From the NCBI RefSeq assembly GCF_001605885.1, contig NZ_LRPE01000007.1:1-64000 (forward strand): a stretch of DNA of 64,000 bases. Reading direction: 5' to 3'. The stretch is from Acinetobacter lactucae (GTDB taxonomy: Bacteria; Pseudomonadota; Gammaproteobacteria; Pseudomonadales; Moraxellaceae). A program made the translations under genes and the position numbers. This document shows, piece by piece, positions 47,238 through 56,233 of this stretch. Below the pieces are notes generated by a model. The model had not been told where the DNA came from and ran no database searches. It was given only the letters and a program-made list of their open reading frames with translations. The stretch's first letter is position 1. Each line of letters begins with the position of its first letter.

Positions 47238-48551
47238 ATGCGACAGTTTACGTCTCTTCGAGTAGCACTTTTGACACTCGGAAGCTTATGCTTTTCTTCA
47301 GCTTATGCTGCTTCGACATTAGTTCCTATGTCAGATGCTGAATTATCAGCGACCCGTGGCCAAGCCTTGATGAGTATGTCATATGTTGCGCCTACCGATT
47401 CTGCAAACTTAGAAAAACTACGTGACAGTAATAGTAATGTAGGCTTTTATAAATTAGGCCTAGATGCTGATTTAGAATTGAACGCGAATATTAAAAAGTT
47501 ACAGCTTGGCTGTGGTGGGGCTAACGGTGCAGGTGCTTGTGATATTGATATTGATAACTTAAGTCTAAGCGGCATTTCAGATACTAACGATGGCCGTGCG
47601 AGTTCTTCGGCAAAATTAACCAATCCATTTATTGAGTTTGCGATTAAAAACCCTAACAGTGCATCGACTCGTGAAGTAGCGGGGGTGAGATTAAGTGCCG
47701 AATCTATTCAGGGCCTACTTACTTTTGGTTCGGAAAATACGACTACAAAAAATGGTATTAACTCTTTTAGTGGTTATATGGTAACTCAAGCGACTGGAGG
47801 AACTGTTAGTACTTTACAAGCAGTGTCAGGACAAGCTGGCTTAACTCAGACAAATTTAGGCACAGCAATTACGGGGAAAGTAAAAAGCACGACAGGGTTA
47901 GTCACCGCAGATTTCCAGACAACAAGCTATGATTTAGGTTTAAGTAGTGCATCTGGTAGTTTATTTTTACCTTCCCAGGTTATTTCTGGAAAACGTATTA
48001 CCACAGCTAATCTAACTGGTACCGCTGTAGTTAGTGGAATTAATTTATCGGGACCTATTCAAGCAAATGCCCAAGCATGGGGGGCTATCCCGCTTACTAT
48101 TAGTGGGAATCTATCAGGGACAATTAATAATCTAGGTGTAAATGTAGCAGTTAATGAGGACTTAGGATATTTCCATAAAGTTAATTTGAATGGGACTGCG
48201 GCCTCTCTTTCCTTACAAGGACAAAATTTACAATGGACAGGAGCAAAATCAGTTTCTCAGGCTGGTTGGTGGTTAGAACTCTCAAATCCAATTGATATTG
48301 GTGACGTGACCCCACAATCACAGGTCAAAATTACAGACGATGTTGTCAAAGCAACTTTAGGTAAAGTGAGTCAGTATTTAACGGCTAATCCAATTGAATG
48401 TGGGATTCTTGCTACTTCTTGCTTATTGGGAGATATCAATGTTCAATCAGTTGATTTAACAGGTCAATATGTTCCTATGAATTTGACGAATTTGGTCTTA
48501 AAAAACCAAAGTTTTGCTCCGAACTGTTATGGTAGCCTAAAGTTCTGCTAA
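47238..48551 (+). CDS. Exported surface-type protein, first of five (Fil-like)
   Basis: A 437-aa protein with a signal peptide (residues 1-24, cleavage near SSAYA-AS). The mature chain opens with the shared motif M31-S-D33-x-x-L36-x4-G41-Q42. It is rich in Ser, Thr, Asn and Gly in alternating strand-like segments, with a C-x8-C pair in LGCGGANGAGACDIDIDN, C-x6-C near IECGILATSC and another C-x6-C at the C-terminus. The style resembles FilA-type surface proteins of Acinetobacter, from memory only. GGAGG lies 6 bases before ATG 47238, so I prefer it to ATG 47211. It starts a five-gene same-strand cluster. Confidence 0.72.
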   Translation: MRQFTSLRVALLTLGSLCFSSAYAASTLVPMSDAELSATRGQALMSMSYVAPTDSANLEKLRDSNSNVGFYKLGLDADLELNANIKKLQLGCGGANGAGACDIDIDNLSLSGISDTNDGRASSSAKLTNPFIEFAIKNPNSASTREVAGVRLSAESIQGLLTFGSENTTTKNGINSFSGYMVTQATGGTVSTLQAVSGQAGLTQTNLGTAITGKVKSTTGLVTADFQTTSYDLGLSSASGSLFLPSQVISGKRITTANLTGTAVVSGINLSGPIQANAQAWGAIPLTISGNLSGTINNLGVNVAVNEDLGYFHKVNLNGTAASLSLQGQNLQWTGAKSVSQAGWWLELSNPIDIGDVTPQSQVKITDDVVKATLGKVSQYLTANPIECGILATSCLLGDINVQSVDLTGQYVPMNLTNLVLKNQSFAPNCYGSLKFC

Positions 48552-48616
48552 CTTGAAAAGAAAGTAGCTATTGCTATTTTACATTCATCGGAAAAGTAAA
48601 TTTTTACATGCTTTTT

Positions 48617-48645
48617 TTTGCATTTGTGCAAATATTCCGCATAAT
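48617..48645 (+). promoter_or_regulatory. Promoter with dyad before the second exported gene
   Basis: TTGCAT (48618-48623), a 16-base spacer and CATAAT (48640-48645) form a plausible sigma70 promoter 138 bases upstream of the next start codon. A perfect 6-4-6 dyad tttgca-tttg-tgcaaa (48617-48632) overlaps the -35 and could be an operator. Confidence 0.5.
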
Positions 48646-48783
48646 AGAAATGTGGAAAGGTTGGCAATATCTTTTAGATTTGCCTCTTTGTCTAAGGTGA
48701 AAAGGATAGCTTCACCTGGCATCAGGGATTGTTAAAGAAAAATAAATATGGTGCGCGGCATCGTATAAAACAGGAAGGTCAAG

Positions 48784-50826
48784 ATGACTACACTTAATTA
48801 TACGGTAAGGTTTCAAAAAACCGTTTTGGCAAGTTTAATCGGGCTTTGTATAAGCCAACCTAGTTTCGCACTCGAAGAACTTTCTGATGCGGGCTTGAGT
48901 GAAACGACAGGTGAAGGTATTGCTATCTTGCCACAGAATACTTATATGGTATTTCGTGGTGCAGGTGCAAATGAAACCTCAACCCAGATTTTAACTGATC
49001 GTACTAAAGATACAGGTTATATCAATTATGTACCGGTTGGCCCTTTAAGTATGACAGCCGCTGATACCAATAAAAATGGTTCTATTGATTCAGGTGACCG
49101 TGCGGTAGGTAAAGCAGATATTTTTCTTTATGGCTTAGCACTTTCTAAATCTGATAATAATACCAATACTCGCCTTGCTTCTACCGATGCAGCTGCTGCA
49201 ATCTCAAGTTGGGGTACTGCTGTTAACCCGTGGATTTTCAAAGTTGCGACTGAAAACTCAGTGCCGAATTTTAGTGCAAATAATTGTACAGGTGCGACTG
49301 ACCCAACATGTCAGGTAACTTACTTAGCTTTAGAAGCCCCTTTATATGAAGTCGGAACAAAGGATTCTGCAGGTATTGACGCTTATAAGCTGAAATTAGG
49401 CTTATGGACAGATATTTTTGTCCGTAATCCAAATAAAATAAATGGCGTCACAGATCAATTTAATTATGGCGATTCAAATGGTCTAATTGGCACGAGTACT
49501 GACGCAACTCGTGCAAACCGTCTTCGTTTACAAGGAGTGTGGAATAACTTTAGCTTAAATGGCAGCCGCTTACAGCTTTTCCAAACATTAGGTGGAGCGA
49601 CATCTGCTGGAGGAATGAGTCCTTTCTATAACGATACTTTAGGCTTTGCTGGAGTAGTACGTTTAAATAGTGGTGATGCCTCTAATTTAAGAGCAACGAT
49701 TACTTCAAATACTCCAACGTCTACAGTAGGGCCATGGGTAAATCGTTATAGCACTCAATATACTGGCGCACCGAGTAATAACTCCCCAAGTTCAGATTGG
49801 TTATATCGTATTCGTAGTCAGACCACGACTGTGACATCAACAGGGTCATGGACTGCCCCAACTGACAGTGCTATGAATAATGTTTTACGTTTAAGTACGC
49901 GCGAGTCAGGGACTACACAAGGCAATTTGGTAACACCTGCAATTAATGGTGGAACTGCTCCAACTTTTGATGCAAATGAAGGGTTATATCTCTATAACCC
50001 GAATATTAACCTTGTATTGGGTTCTTTATATCAGCCATTAGTTTTAAGCTCGGATGGCAAGAACTTTAGTATAGAACTCGCTCGTATTCCAAATAAACCT
50101 GAAATTTATAAGAAAATCTATACAGACTATAGTGGAGCAGATACGAGTTATTTAGGTTCTACTTGTAATATTTATCAATGTGGTACGAACGTAACATTAG
50201 GTGGAAAAACTTATCAGGGCTCTAGCGCCACTCATAGTAGCATTTCAATTGGTTCAACTGTCTATAATGCAACCAATAATACTTTAGAAGCATTTAAAGG
50301 AAATAGCACACAAGATGCGGTTGGTATTTCATTTGGTAAATTACCTACAGGCACTGTGGCTGCGATCACGCAAACTAAAAACTTCTACCAATTGCAAAAT
50401 CAAGAACGCCGTGCTGGTAGCTATAGCTGCGGATTTTTGAATTTAAGTACTTGTTATGATACATGGCAATATCGGACAGCAACAGGCTGGACTGGCAATG
50501 CTGGCTCAGGTTTAAAATTTGATTCTCAGGGTGCGAATTGGGCAAATGTAGAGAGTACTGCTTATTATAATCCTACTGTGAATAATACAGGTTATACCTT
50601 AGCTGATGCCGGAAATGGCGCTCAGTACACAGTACCGAATGGTACGCCTTTGCCAGATGCCCGTTATGAGGGTGGGCGTTGGTACACGACCACGCCAAAT
50701 GCAGATTTGAACACGTATAAGTTATCTGGAGCGCAAATTAGCTCAGCAATTACGAATAATATGGGTTCTGCTGTTATTGATGGTGTTTTAATTCAGCACT
50801 TAAAACTCACAACTAAAGGCCTATAA
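48784..50826 (+). CDS. Exported surface-type protein, second of five
   Basis: A 680-aa protein with signal peptide (residues 1-29, cleavage near PSFA-LE). The shared motif appears as L33-S-D35-x-x-L38-x4-G43-E44-x-G45. A calcium-binding-style loop, DTNKNGSIDSGD at residues 94-105, has acidic or amide ligands at positions 1, 3, 5 and 12. Cysteine pairs appear as C-x7-C (NNCTGATDPTCQV), C-x4-C (STCNIYQC) and C-x7-C (YSCGFLNLSTCYD). The body is Thr/Ser/Asn/Gly-rich and strand-like, as in extracellular adhesins. GGAAGGTCAAG precedes the ATG. I do not recognise a catalytic domain. Confidence 0.75.
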   Translation: MTTLNYTVRFQKTVLASLIGLCISQPSFALEELSDAGLSETTGEGIAILPQNTYMVFRGAGANETSTQILTDRTKDTGYINYVPVGPLSMTAADTNKNGSIDSGDRAVGKADIFLYGLALSKSDNNTNTRLASTDAAAAISSWGTAVNPWIFKVATENSVPNFSANNCTGATDPTCQVTYLALEAPLYEVGTKDSAGIDAYKLKLGLWTDIFVRNPNKINGVTDQFNYGDSNGLIGTSTDATRANRLRLQGVWNNFSLNGSRLQLFQTLGGATSAGGMSPFYNDTLGFAGVVRLNSGDASNLRATITSNTPTSTVGPWVNRYSTQYTGAPSNNSPSSDWLYRIRSQTTTVTSTGSWTAPTDSAMNNVLRLSTRESGTTQGNLVTPAINGGTAPTFDANEGLYLYNPNINLVLGSLYQPLVLSSDGKNFSIELARIPNKPEIYKKIYTDYSGADTSYLGSTCNIYQCGTNVTLGGKTYQGSSATHSSISIGSTVYNATNNTLEAFKGNSTQDAVGISFGKLPTGTVAAITQTKNFYQLQNQERRAGSYSCGFLNLSTCYDTWQYRTATGWTGNAGSGLKFDSQGANWANVESTAYYNPTVNNTGYTLADAGNGAQYTVPNGTPLPDARYEGGRWYTTTPNADLNTYKLSGAQISSAITNNMGSAVIDGVLIQHLKLTTKGL

Positions 50827-50841
50827 GAGGAGGAAAGTGAT

Positions 50842-51567
50842 ATGAAAAAAATAAGTACTTTAATCCTCGCTCTTTGTGCAACGGTCACTCATGCAGAGCT
50901 ACAAACTTTAGATAATGAAGCATTACAAGCCATCAATGGTCAGGCTGGTGCGGATTTATCGTTAATGCTTAATTTAAACCAGACAGCTAACGGTGTGTTT
51001 GACAATGGTAGTGGTGGTGTCTGTGAGAACGTAGAGTTTTGCCATATTGGTTTGGCAATTAATAAGCGTTTTGTACAGGCTGATGCAACGAAACCAAGTG
51101 GCTGGGCCGAAAATAGTGATAGTGGTAATAAACTTTGGCTCGTATTTAAAGGCGTACAAGGTACTTTAAATATTCAAAAGATGGGTTTGGATGGTGCTGA
51201 TTTAAAGTATTTGGATAAAAACAATACTGAAATGATTAAGCCTGCTATTCAACTGAGTTTTAGTGCAGCACAGCCAATTTTAATTCGTAACTTTGGTTTT
51301 AATGCTTTATCAATTGAGCAAGATAACTTTACCAGCTCAACAACAGCGCAAGGTTCGAGCGCAAATATGTATGATTATGCATATTTCAAAAAGCCAACTT
51401 ATGCAGCAACTGCCAATAGTGCAAACCAGCAAGTGGCTACTGCAACACCATCGGTGTATGACCATGGGCGTGAAACTGGTTTTATGGGCTTAATGATGAA
51501 CGGAAACTTGGCTATTCAAGGAAAAGTCATGGTCTTTAGCTGTGATGGCAGCCATCCTCGTTGTTAA
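50842..51567 (+). CDS. Exported DUF6160-type protein, third of five
   Basis: A 241-aa exported protein. The signal peptide is residues 1-18 (MKKISTLILALCATVTHA), followed at once by L23-D-N25-x-x-L28-x4-G33-Q34-x-G36. A C-x5-C pair (VCENVEFCHIG) and a C-terminal C-x6-C (FSCDGSHPRC) suggest disulfides. The middle is strand-like (LWLVFKGVQGTLNIQKMGL). It begins 15 bases after the second gene with GAGGAGGAAAGTGAT ahead of the ATG, so it is cotranscribed. The N-terminal pattern matches proteins annotated as DUF6160 in Acinetobacter, from memory. Confidence 0.78.
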   Translation: MKKISTLILALCATVTHAELQTLDNEALQAINGQAGADLSLMLNLNQTANGVFDNGSGGVCENVEFCHIGLAINKRFVQADATKPSGWAENSDSGNKLWLVFKGVQGTLNIQKMGLDGADLKYLDKNNTEMIKPAIQLSFSAAQPILIRNFGFNALSIEQDNFTSSTTAQGSSANMYDYAYFKKPTYAATANSANQQVATATPSVYDHGRETGFMGLMMNGNLAIQGKVMVFSCDGSHPRC

Positions 51568-51599
51568 GGGTTAATGTAGATTTCAAAGGAACTGAAGTG

Positions 51600-54011
51600 A
51601 TGAAAAAAAATAAAGAAAATCACAGCTCAAAGTTTATTTTAAATGCATTAACAACCAGCATGTTGTTAGTGAGCGGACACGTTTTTGCTTTAGAAGCTTT
51701 AACAGATGCTGATTTGAGTGCTGTTAATGGACAAGATGGAATTTCGATTCAAACGACGTTTAATGAAATCAATATTGATAATGCTTACTGGGATGACCAT
51801 GCGGGTACATCTAGCAGTGCTGATCAGGTTTTAAGGGCGCAAGCCGGTGGCATAAAAGTTCAAAAAAGTAATGCATCTAGTCAGCCTTTAAGCACAAATT
51901 ATCGGTTAGATGTAGGGAGCAATCCAACTACGGGTAAAACTGGACTCGACTTTTCTATGCAAAGCAGTCCCTCACTTATTACTGTGAATAGTTTTAAGGT
52001 ATGTAATAACTCTGCTACTTGCTCACCGACTATGGGGCAGTTGGCTATTCAAACAACTTCTCCACTAAATTTGGCACTTACCACCCAAGACGGTCTATTT
52101 AATGCAAATAGTCAGTCAAGCATGACGCTCGGAATTAATAATGCCAATATTTATTTAGGGCAAGTCGATGCGCGCAGCCAGTTAAATCAATTAATTTTAA
52201 GAAATTTTAACTTTAATTTTGTCGGTAAAGGGGCGATGTTAATTGACCCAACTCGTGGCCTAGTTTTACAGACAAATACTGGAACTAACGTCGCTAGTGT
52301 AGGTCAAACCCCGAATAATACCTATGGATATGTTGATTTTAACCGTGTAGCAGATTCAGCTTCTGGTTTAACAGCAGGCACATATGTAGATAGTAGTGGA
52401 AAAGTAACCAATTCGGGCCTGAACATTGAGGTCATGTTAAGTTCTAATGTTGATAAAACTAATCCTTATGCTTTAGATGCCACCAATAGTCCACAAAATG
52501 CGAAAGGTTTGATTCGTTTAGGTGCTAGTGGACGTATGGTAAATAGTTATTTACAAGTCCGTGGTATGGATGGTACGTCAGATACAACAATATTAGGTAC
52601 GGCAAATACCGCTTCGGGCACCAGTTCAAGTAATAGTATTTTAGGTAATTCTGGAATTGCCTTTCGTATGAAAGGTGAGTTCACTAAAGATAATGACTCA
52701 ATGCTAGGTTCAGATGGTAAAGCAACCACGTTAGAAATTGGTGGAGCAGGTCTGAATGCTTATGGGTTCGAATTTGGTAATTTAACAGGTCTTAATTCTG
52801 CTACGCGCGGTTATTTCGACAGCGGAAATATTTATTTAAATCTCGCTGATACAAAAACGTTATTAATGCCAAACAACGCGACTTTAAATGCAATTCGTTT
52901 AGGGTCGGGTACTTTAACTACAGCTGCTGATTATCAGCATAATATTCATCGTGATACGATGACTAATCCATTTAGCTTAATTCTTGCGATGCGTGGAGCA
53001 GAGTTTCAAGCATTTTCAAGACGCGGTCGTTTTACGACAAGTGCGAATGTCGCTGCTGCCAATCAGTTTGCAGACAACGGTGCAAATAACCAGTGGGGCT
53101 TAGCCTTACCTTTTTATAATTTGAATGCTAACGCTGCTGTATATGGTTTAGATGCACCAGCAAATAGTGCTTATTACTATACAAAAGATGCAAATGGTAA
53201 GCCTGTTCGAAATGTTGTGGCTACATCTGGAACGACTTCGCGTTTAGGTTTTGGGATTGCTGCCGGAACTACTGGACGTGATGCGACTGGAACCAAAACA
53301 ACCTCAATTTTATTAATTGATGGTTCTCCAAATGCTAATAATGGTGGTAGTCCTACTGATTATTACATGGGCTTACGTAATATCGACATGTTCCTCAAAG
53401 GCAATGGAACTATTGGTTTAGAAAATGGCAGCCTCAATGTTAGTTTAAAAGAGATGCTGCTTGCTTTATCAACAGAAATTGCAGCAGGTTATTTACCAGG
53501 TGCTAAATATAAAACTTGTCCAGCGACAGGTTCATGTACTTCACCTATCGATAATTTTGCCAAAAATAATGATGTTTTATTTGGTTTAAAACTACGTTTA
53601 GGTGGCGATCTTAACTTATCGATCGTTCCAAATAGTTCTATTGCAGATGGTAGTGCTTTAACTGTACTCGGCGATTTCACAATGCCGGCGACAGCAACTG
53701 GAAATACAGTTCAAATTAGTGATCCGATTGATGGTTCTGCAATTGGCTTTGATAATATTACCGGAAAGCTAGCATTTAATACCGCTTTGGTTGTGGGTAA
53801 AGATACAACGAGTGGTTTAGGTAAAGTTGGCGTAAATACGGCGGTTTATTTTAACCCTGATAAGAGTATTGATGGCGCGTTACGTGTTAAAGATATTAAT
53901 TTCTATCCACCTTCAACAGGAGCTGGAGCGCGTTTAGGTGAGCTTGCAATTACTGGTGGACGTTTAAATAGTAGCTTTAGTATTGTGCCTAGAAATGGAG
54001 CCTTTAACTAA
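51600..54011 (+). CDS. Exported DUF6160-type protein, fourth of five
   Basis: The largest of the group, 803 aa. It has an unusually long, basic signal peptide region (residues 1-30, cleavage near GHVFA-LE), then L34-T-D36-x-x-L39-x4-G44-Q45-x-G47. Two C-x5-C pairs are seen (VCNNSATCSP and TCPATGSCTS). Repeated strand segments carry many N-G and G-N turns. The last 60 residues end in GRLNSSFSIVPRNGAFN, without an obvious barrel signature. I start at ATG 51600 with AGGA 9 bases upstream. The longer TTG start at 51561 would overlap the third gene's end. It lies 32 bases after that gene and is followed by a terminator. Confidence 0.77.
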   Translation: MKKNKENHSSKFILNALTTSMLLVSGHVFALEALTDADLSAVNGQDGISIQTTFNEINIDNAYWDDHAGTSSSADQVLRAQAGGIKVQKSNASSQPLSTNYRLDVGSNPTTGKTGLDFSMQSSPSLITVNSFKVCNNSATCSPTMGQLAIQTTSPLNLALTTQDGLFNANSQSSMTLGINNANIYLGQVDARSQLNQLILRNFNFNFVGKGAMLIDPTRGLVLQTNTGTNVASVGQTPNNTYGYVDFNRVADSASGLTAGTYVDSSGKVTNSGLNIEVMLSSNVDKTNPYALDATNSPQNAKGLIRLGASGRMVNSYLQVRGMDGTSDTTILGTANTASGTSSSNSILGNSGIAFRMKGEFTKDNDSMLGSDGKATTLEIGGAGLNAYGFEFGNLTGLNSATRGYFDSGNIYLNLADTKTLLMPNNATLNAIRLGSGTLTTAADYQHNIHRDTMTNPFSLILAMRGAEFQAFSRRGRFTTSANVAAANQFADNGANNQWGLALPFYNLNANAAVYGLDAPANSAYYYTKDANGKPVRNVVATSGTTSRLGFGIAAGTTGRDATGTKTTSILLIDGSPNANNGGSPTDYYMGLRNIDMFLKGNGTIGLENGSLNVSLKEMLLALSTEIAAGYLPGAKYKTCPATGSCTSPIDNFAKNNDVLFGLKLRLGGDLNLSIVPNSSIADGSALTVLGDFTMPATATGNTVQISDPIDGSAIGFDNITGKLAFNTALVVGKDTTSGLGKVGVNTAVYFNPDKSIDGALRVKDINFYPPSTGAGARLGELAITGGRLNSSFSIVPRNGAFN

Positions 54012-54017
54012 TTAAAG

Positions 54018-54046
54018 AAAGCAGCGTTAATCGCTGCTTTTTTATA
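54018..54046 (+). terminator. Terminator after the fourth exported gene
   Basis: A 9-bp stem (aaagcagcg / cgctgcttt) with a 5-base loop and T-run closes the transcript 7 bases after the stop. The fifth paralogue is therefore probably expressed from its own promoter or by read-through. Confidence 0.88.
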
Positions 54047-54172
54047 TAAATTTTATTTTAGTGTGATTGGATTTGCATTCGTCGGGTTATAGAGATAATT
54101 GCTTTGTACTTGAATATTATTCTGATAGTCTGAACAAATAATAAGCGTTTGTCTCTTAAGGATTAGAGCGAC

Positions 54173-55126
54173 ATGAAGAATAAAAATATAGGGTTCTGGC
54201 TGCTACTTGCCAGTAGTTCAAGTGTTTTTGCAATGCAACCTTTGGATGATCAAAGCCTTGCAGCAGCGACTGGCCAAAATGGCTTAACCTTAGGCATTCA
54301 GGCCGATAGCGTTAAATTTAATCAAGTCGCTCTCATTGATACTAACGGTATTGCCTCAACGTCTTATAACAGTAAAGCTGGTTTTGTCATTGCGGGAAAC
54401 TCTACTAATCCAGTTCCTGGCATAGAATTTATTAAGGCTGCTGTATCGGGTAATCCTTCTTTTAATATTGCAATGGATGCCGATGCTGGTGGTGGAAATC
54501 CGTTTTTAAATTTAGCTATATCTATGGGGAATGATGTAAACGGTATTCGACTTTTACCTTTTTCAGTTTATTTAGCCCCAAGTGCATCTTTATCTAGCCC
54601 ATCCGATTATGCATTAACAAGTTATGCACCCAAATCAATTTTTAGTTCGGGAACGACAGTAAATACGGGTGTAAAAGAACTGATCCGTTCTACTGGAAAT
54701 CTAGATATTAACTTTGTACAAACCAATAAACCCCGCTTAAATATTCAACTTGGCCATGCTGCGCAGTCCGTCATGGTTAAATTTGGTGGGGCAATTCAAT
54801 CTATTTGTTCTGCTGCCTCTGGCTGTCCAATTACTTTGGTGTCCGATAATACAGGCGCAACATTTGGGTTTAAGTTTGCAGGAACAAATACTTCAACGGG
54901 TTTTGTGTTAGATGGTTTTTATGCAGGGGTTGATTCAACTGGATTAGCTTTTGGCAATACAGGCGCATCTAGTAAATTTGATGCTTCACTTAACAATGTC
55001 ACTTTAGGAAATATGGGTACACAAAATACAACAACGTTTAATAATTTACCTAATGGCTCTATGGGGAGTTTTGGTGTCACTGGCGTTTCTGTAACTGACT
55101 TTAAAATGAAAGTAAGCGGCTTTTAA
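54173..55126 (+). CDS. Exported DUF6160-type protein, fifth of five
   Basis: A 317-aa protein with signal peptide (residues 1-20, cleavage near SVFA-MQ) and the motif L24-D-D26-x-x-L29-x4-G34-Q35-x-G37. It has a single C-x5-C pair (ICSAASGCPI) at about residues 216-222. Its last residues alternate hydrophobic and polar and end in Phe (TDFKMKVSGF), loosely like an outer-membrane strand, though the rest gives no clear barrel. TAAGGATTAGAG lies ahead of the ATG. It is separated from the fourth gene by a terminator and 160 bases. Confidence 0.75.
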   Translation: MKNKNIGFWLLLASSSSVFAMQPLDDQSLAAATGQNGLTLGIQADSVKFNQVALIDTNGIASTSYNSKAGFVIAGNSTNPVPGIEFIKAAVSGNPSFNIAMDADAGGGNPFLNLAISMGNDVNGIRLLPFSVYLAPSASLSSPSDYALTSYAPKSIFSSGTTVNTGVKELIRSTGNLDINFVQTNKPRLNIQLGHAAQSVMVKFGGAIQSICSAASGCPITLVSDNTGATFGFKFAGTNTSTGFVLDGFYAGVDSTGLAFGNTGASSKFDASLNNVTLGNMGTQNTTTFNNLPNGSMGSFGVTGVSVTDFKMKVSGF

Positions 55127-55155
55127 AAAAGAATAATAGCTTAACCTGAAATACG

Positions 55156-55190
55156 AGAGGGAGACTATGAAAATAATCGCCCTCTTTTTT
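55156..55190 (+). terminator. Terminator after the fifth exported gene
   Basis: Arms agaggg and ccctct with an 18-base loop precede a T6 run, 30 bases after the stop. Confidence 0.65.
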
Positions 55191-55204
55191 ATGGCTATAC
55201 CAAG

Positions 55205-56161
55205 TTAAATATTGTCTGATCTGGTGTGTTCTAATTGTTGAACAATTTCATCTAAAGCTTTAATCCGTTTCACTTGATCCCATAATTCTTTCGCTTGTGG
55301 ATAGGCTTTGGTCATCATACCTAACCATTGCTTATAACGACCTACCATCCCAATTTCTGTTTTTGCTTGACCGTTTAAAAAGCGAATTTGTAAGTCAACG
55401 AGCTGTTCCCAACTGAATAATGCCTCATTCATATTTTCACGAATGCATTGTGTTAAATCAGGAGTCGTCACCGCACCACGGCCAATCATTAAGTCTTCAC
55501 AGCCAGATTGTTGCTGACAGGCTCTAGCATCAGCATTGGTCCAGATTTCACCGTTAGCAATGACATTAATTTTTAAAGCTTCTTTAATCGGTAGAATTTT
55601 TTCCCAATAAGCGGGTGGCGTATAGCCATCTGCTTTAGTTCGAGCGTGTACGGTTAACCAGCTTGCACCCGCATCTTCAACAGCGTGGGCATTTTCCATC
55701 GTATGGTTTTCATCGAGATAACCTAAGCGCATTTTTGCTGAAACAGGGATGTGCGCAGGTACTGCATCTCGGACTGCCTTAATCAATAGATGTACAACAT
55801 CCGGTTCATCAAGAAGTACTGAACCACCGCGATGTCGATTAACAGTTTTTGCGGGACAACCGAAATTAAGGTCGATTGCAGGTGCACCAAGCTCTACAAC
55901 TTTTGCCGCATTGGCTGCCAGCATATCTGGGTTGTTACCTAAGAACTGAACATGAACAGGCGTACCAGCGGCTGTTTTACCGTCATTTTTTAATTCTGGA
56001 CAAAAACTATAGTAAATATGGTCTGGCAAAATACTGTCTGTAACGCGAATAAATTCGGTCACACACCAGTCGAAATCACCAACAGATGTGAGTGTATCCC
56101 GCATGATCGGGTCAGTTAAACCTTCCATTGGAGCGAGTATGAGTTTCACAGTCTGTGTCAC
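55205..56161 (-). CDS. dusC: tRNA-dihydrouridine synthase
   Basis: This FMN enzyme reduces uridine in tRNA (318 aa). The N-terminal FMN motif is LAPMEGLTDPIMRD, the catalytic cysteine is in LNFGCPAKTVNRHRGGSVLL, and the later signatures are SAKMRLGY, LTVHARTKADGY and VIANGEIW. The start and the short C-terminal domain match the DusC subgroup (U16-specific), as opposed to DusA or DusB. The hairpin upstream of it belongs to the preceding ypjD. It faces the exported-protein cluster in the opposite orientation. Confidence 0.9.
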   Translation of the reverse strand: MTQTVKLILAPMEGLTDPIMRDTLTSVGDFDWCVTEFIRVTDSILPDHIYYSFCPELKNDGKTAAGTPVHVQFLGNNPDMLAANAAKVVELGAPAIDLNFGCPAKTVNRHRGGSVLLDEPDVVHLLIKAVRDAVPAHIPVSAKMRLGYLDENHTMENAHAVEDAGASWLTVHARTKADGYTPPAYWEKILPIKEALKINVIANGEIWTNADARACQQQSGCEDLMIGRGAVTTPDLTQCIRENMNEALFSWEQLVDLQIRFLNGQAKTEIGMVGRYKQWLGMMTKAYPQAKELWDQVKRIKALDEIVQQLEHTRSDNI

Positions 56162-56176
56162 CTGAATAAAACGAAA

Positions 56177-56207
56177 ACAGCGTTATACGGGATATGTATA
56201 ACGCTGT
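56177..56207 (-). terminator. Terminator between ypjD and dusC
   Basis: A perfect 11-bp stem (acagcgttata / tataacgctgt) with a 9-base loop is followed on the minus strand by ttttcgtttt. It ends the ypjD transcript 27 bases after the stop and lies 16 bases before the dusC start. Confidence 0.75.
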
Positions 56208-56233
56208 CTAGTATCGATTAAATTTTAATTTAT

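Noticed and set aside
47238-55126. Resemblance of the shared L-x-D-x-x-L-x4-G-Q motif to double-glycine bacteriocin leaders
   Set aside because: The motif lies after a Sec signal peptide, ends in G-Q rather than G-G, and is followed by 200-760 residue bodies, so a bacteriocin leader peptide is unlikely.
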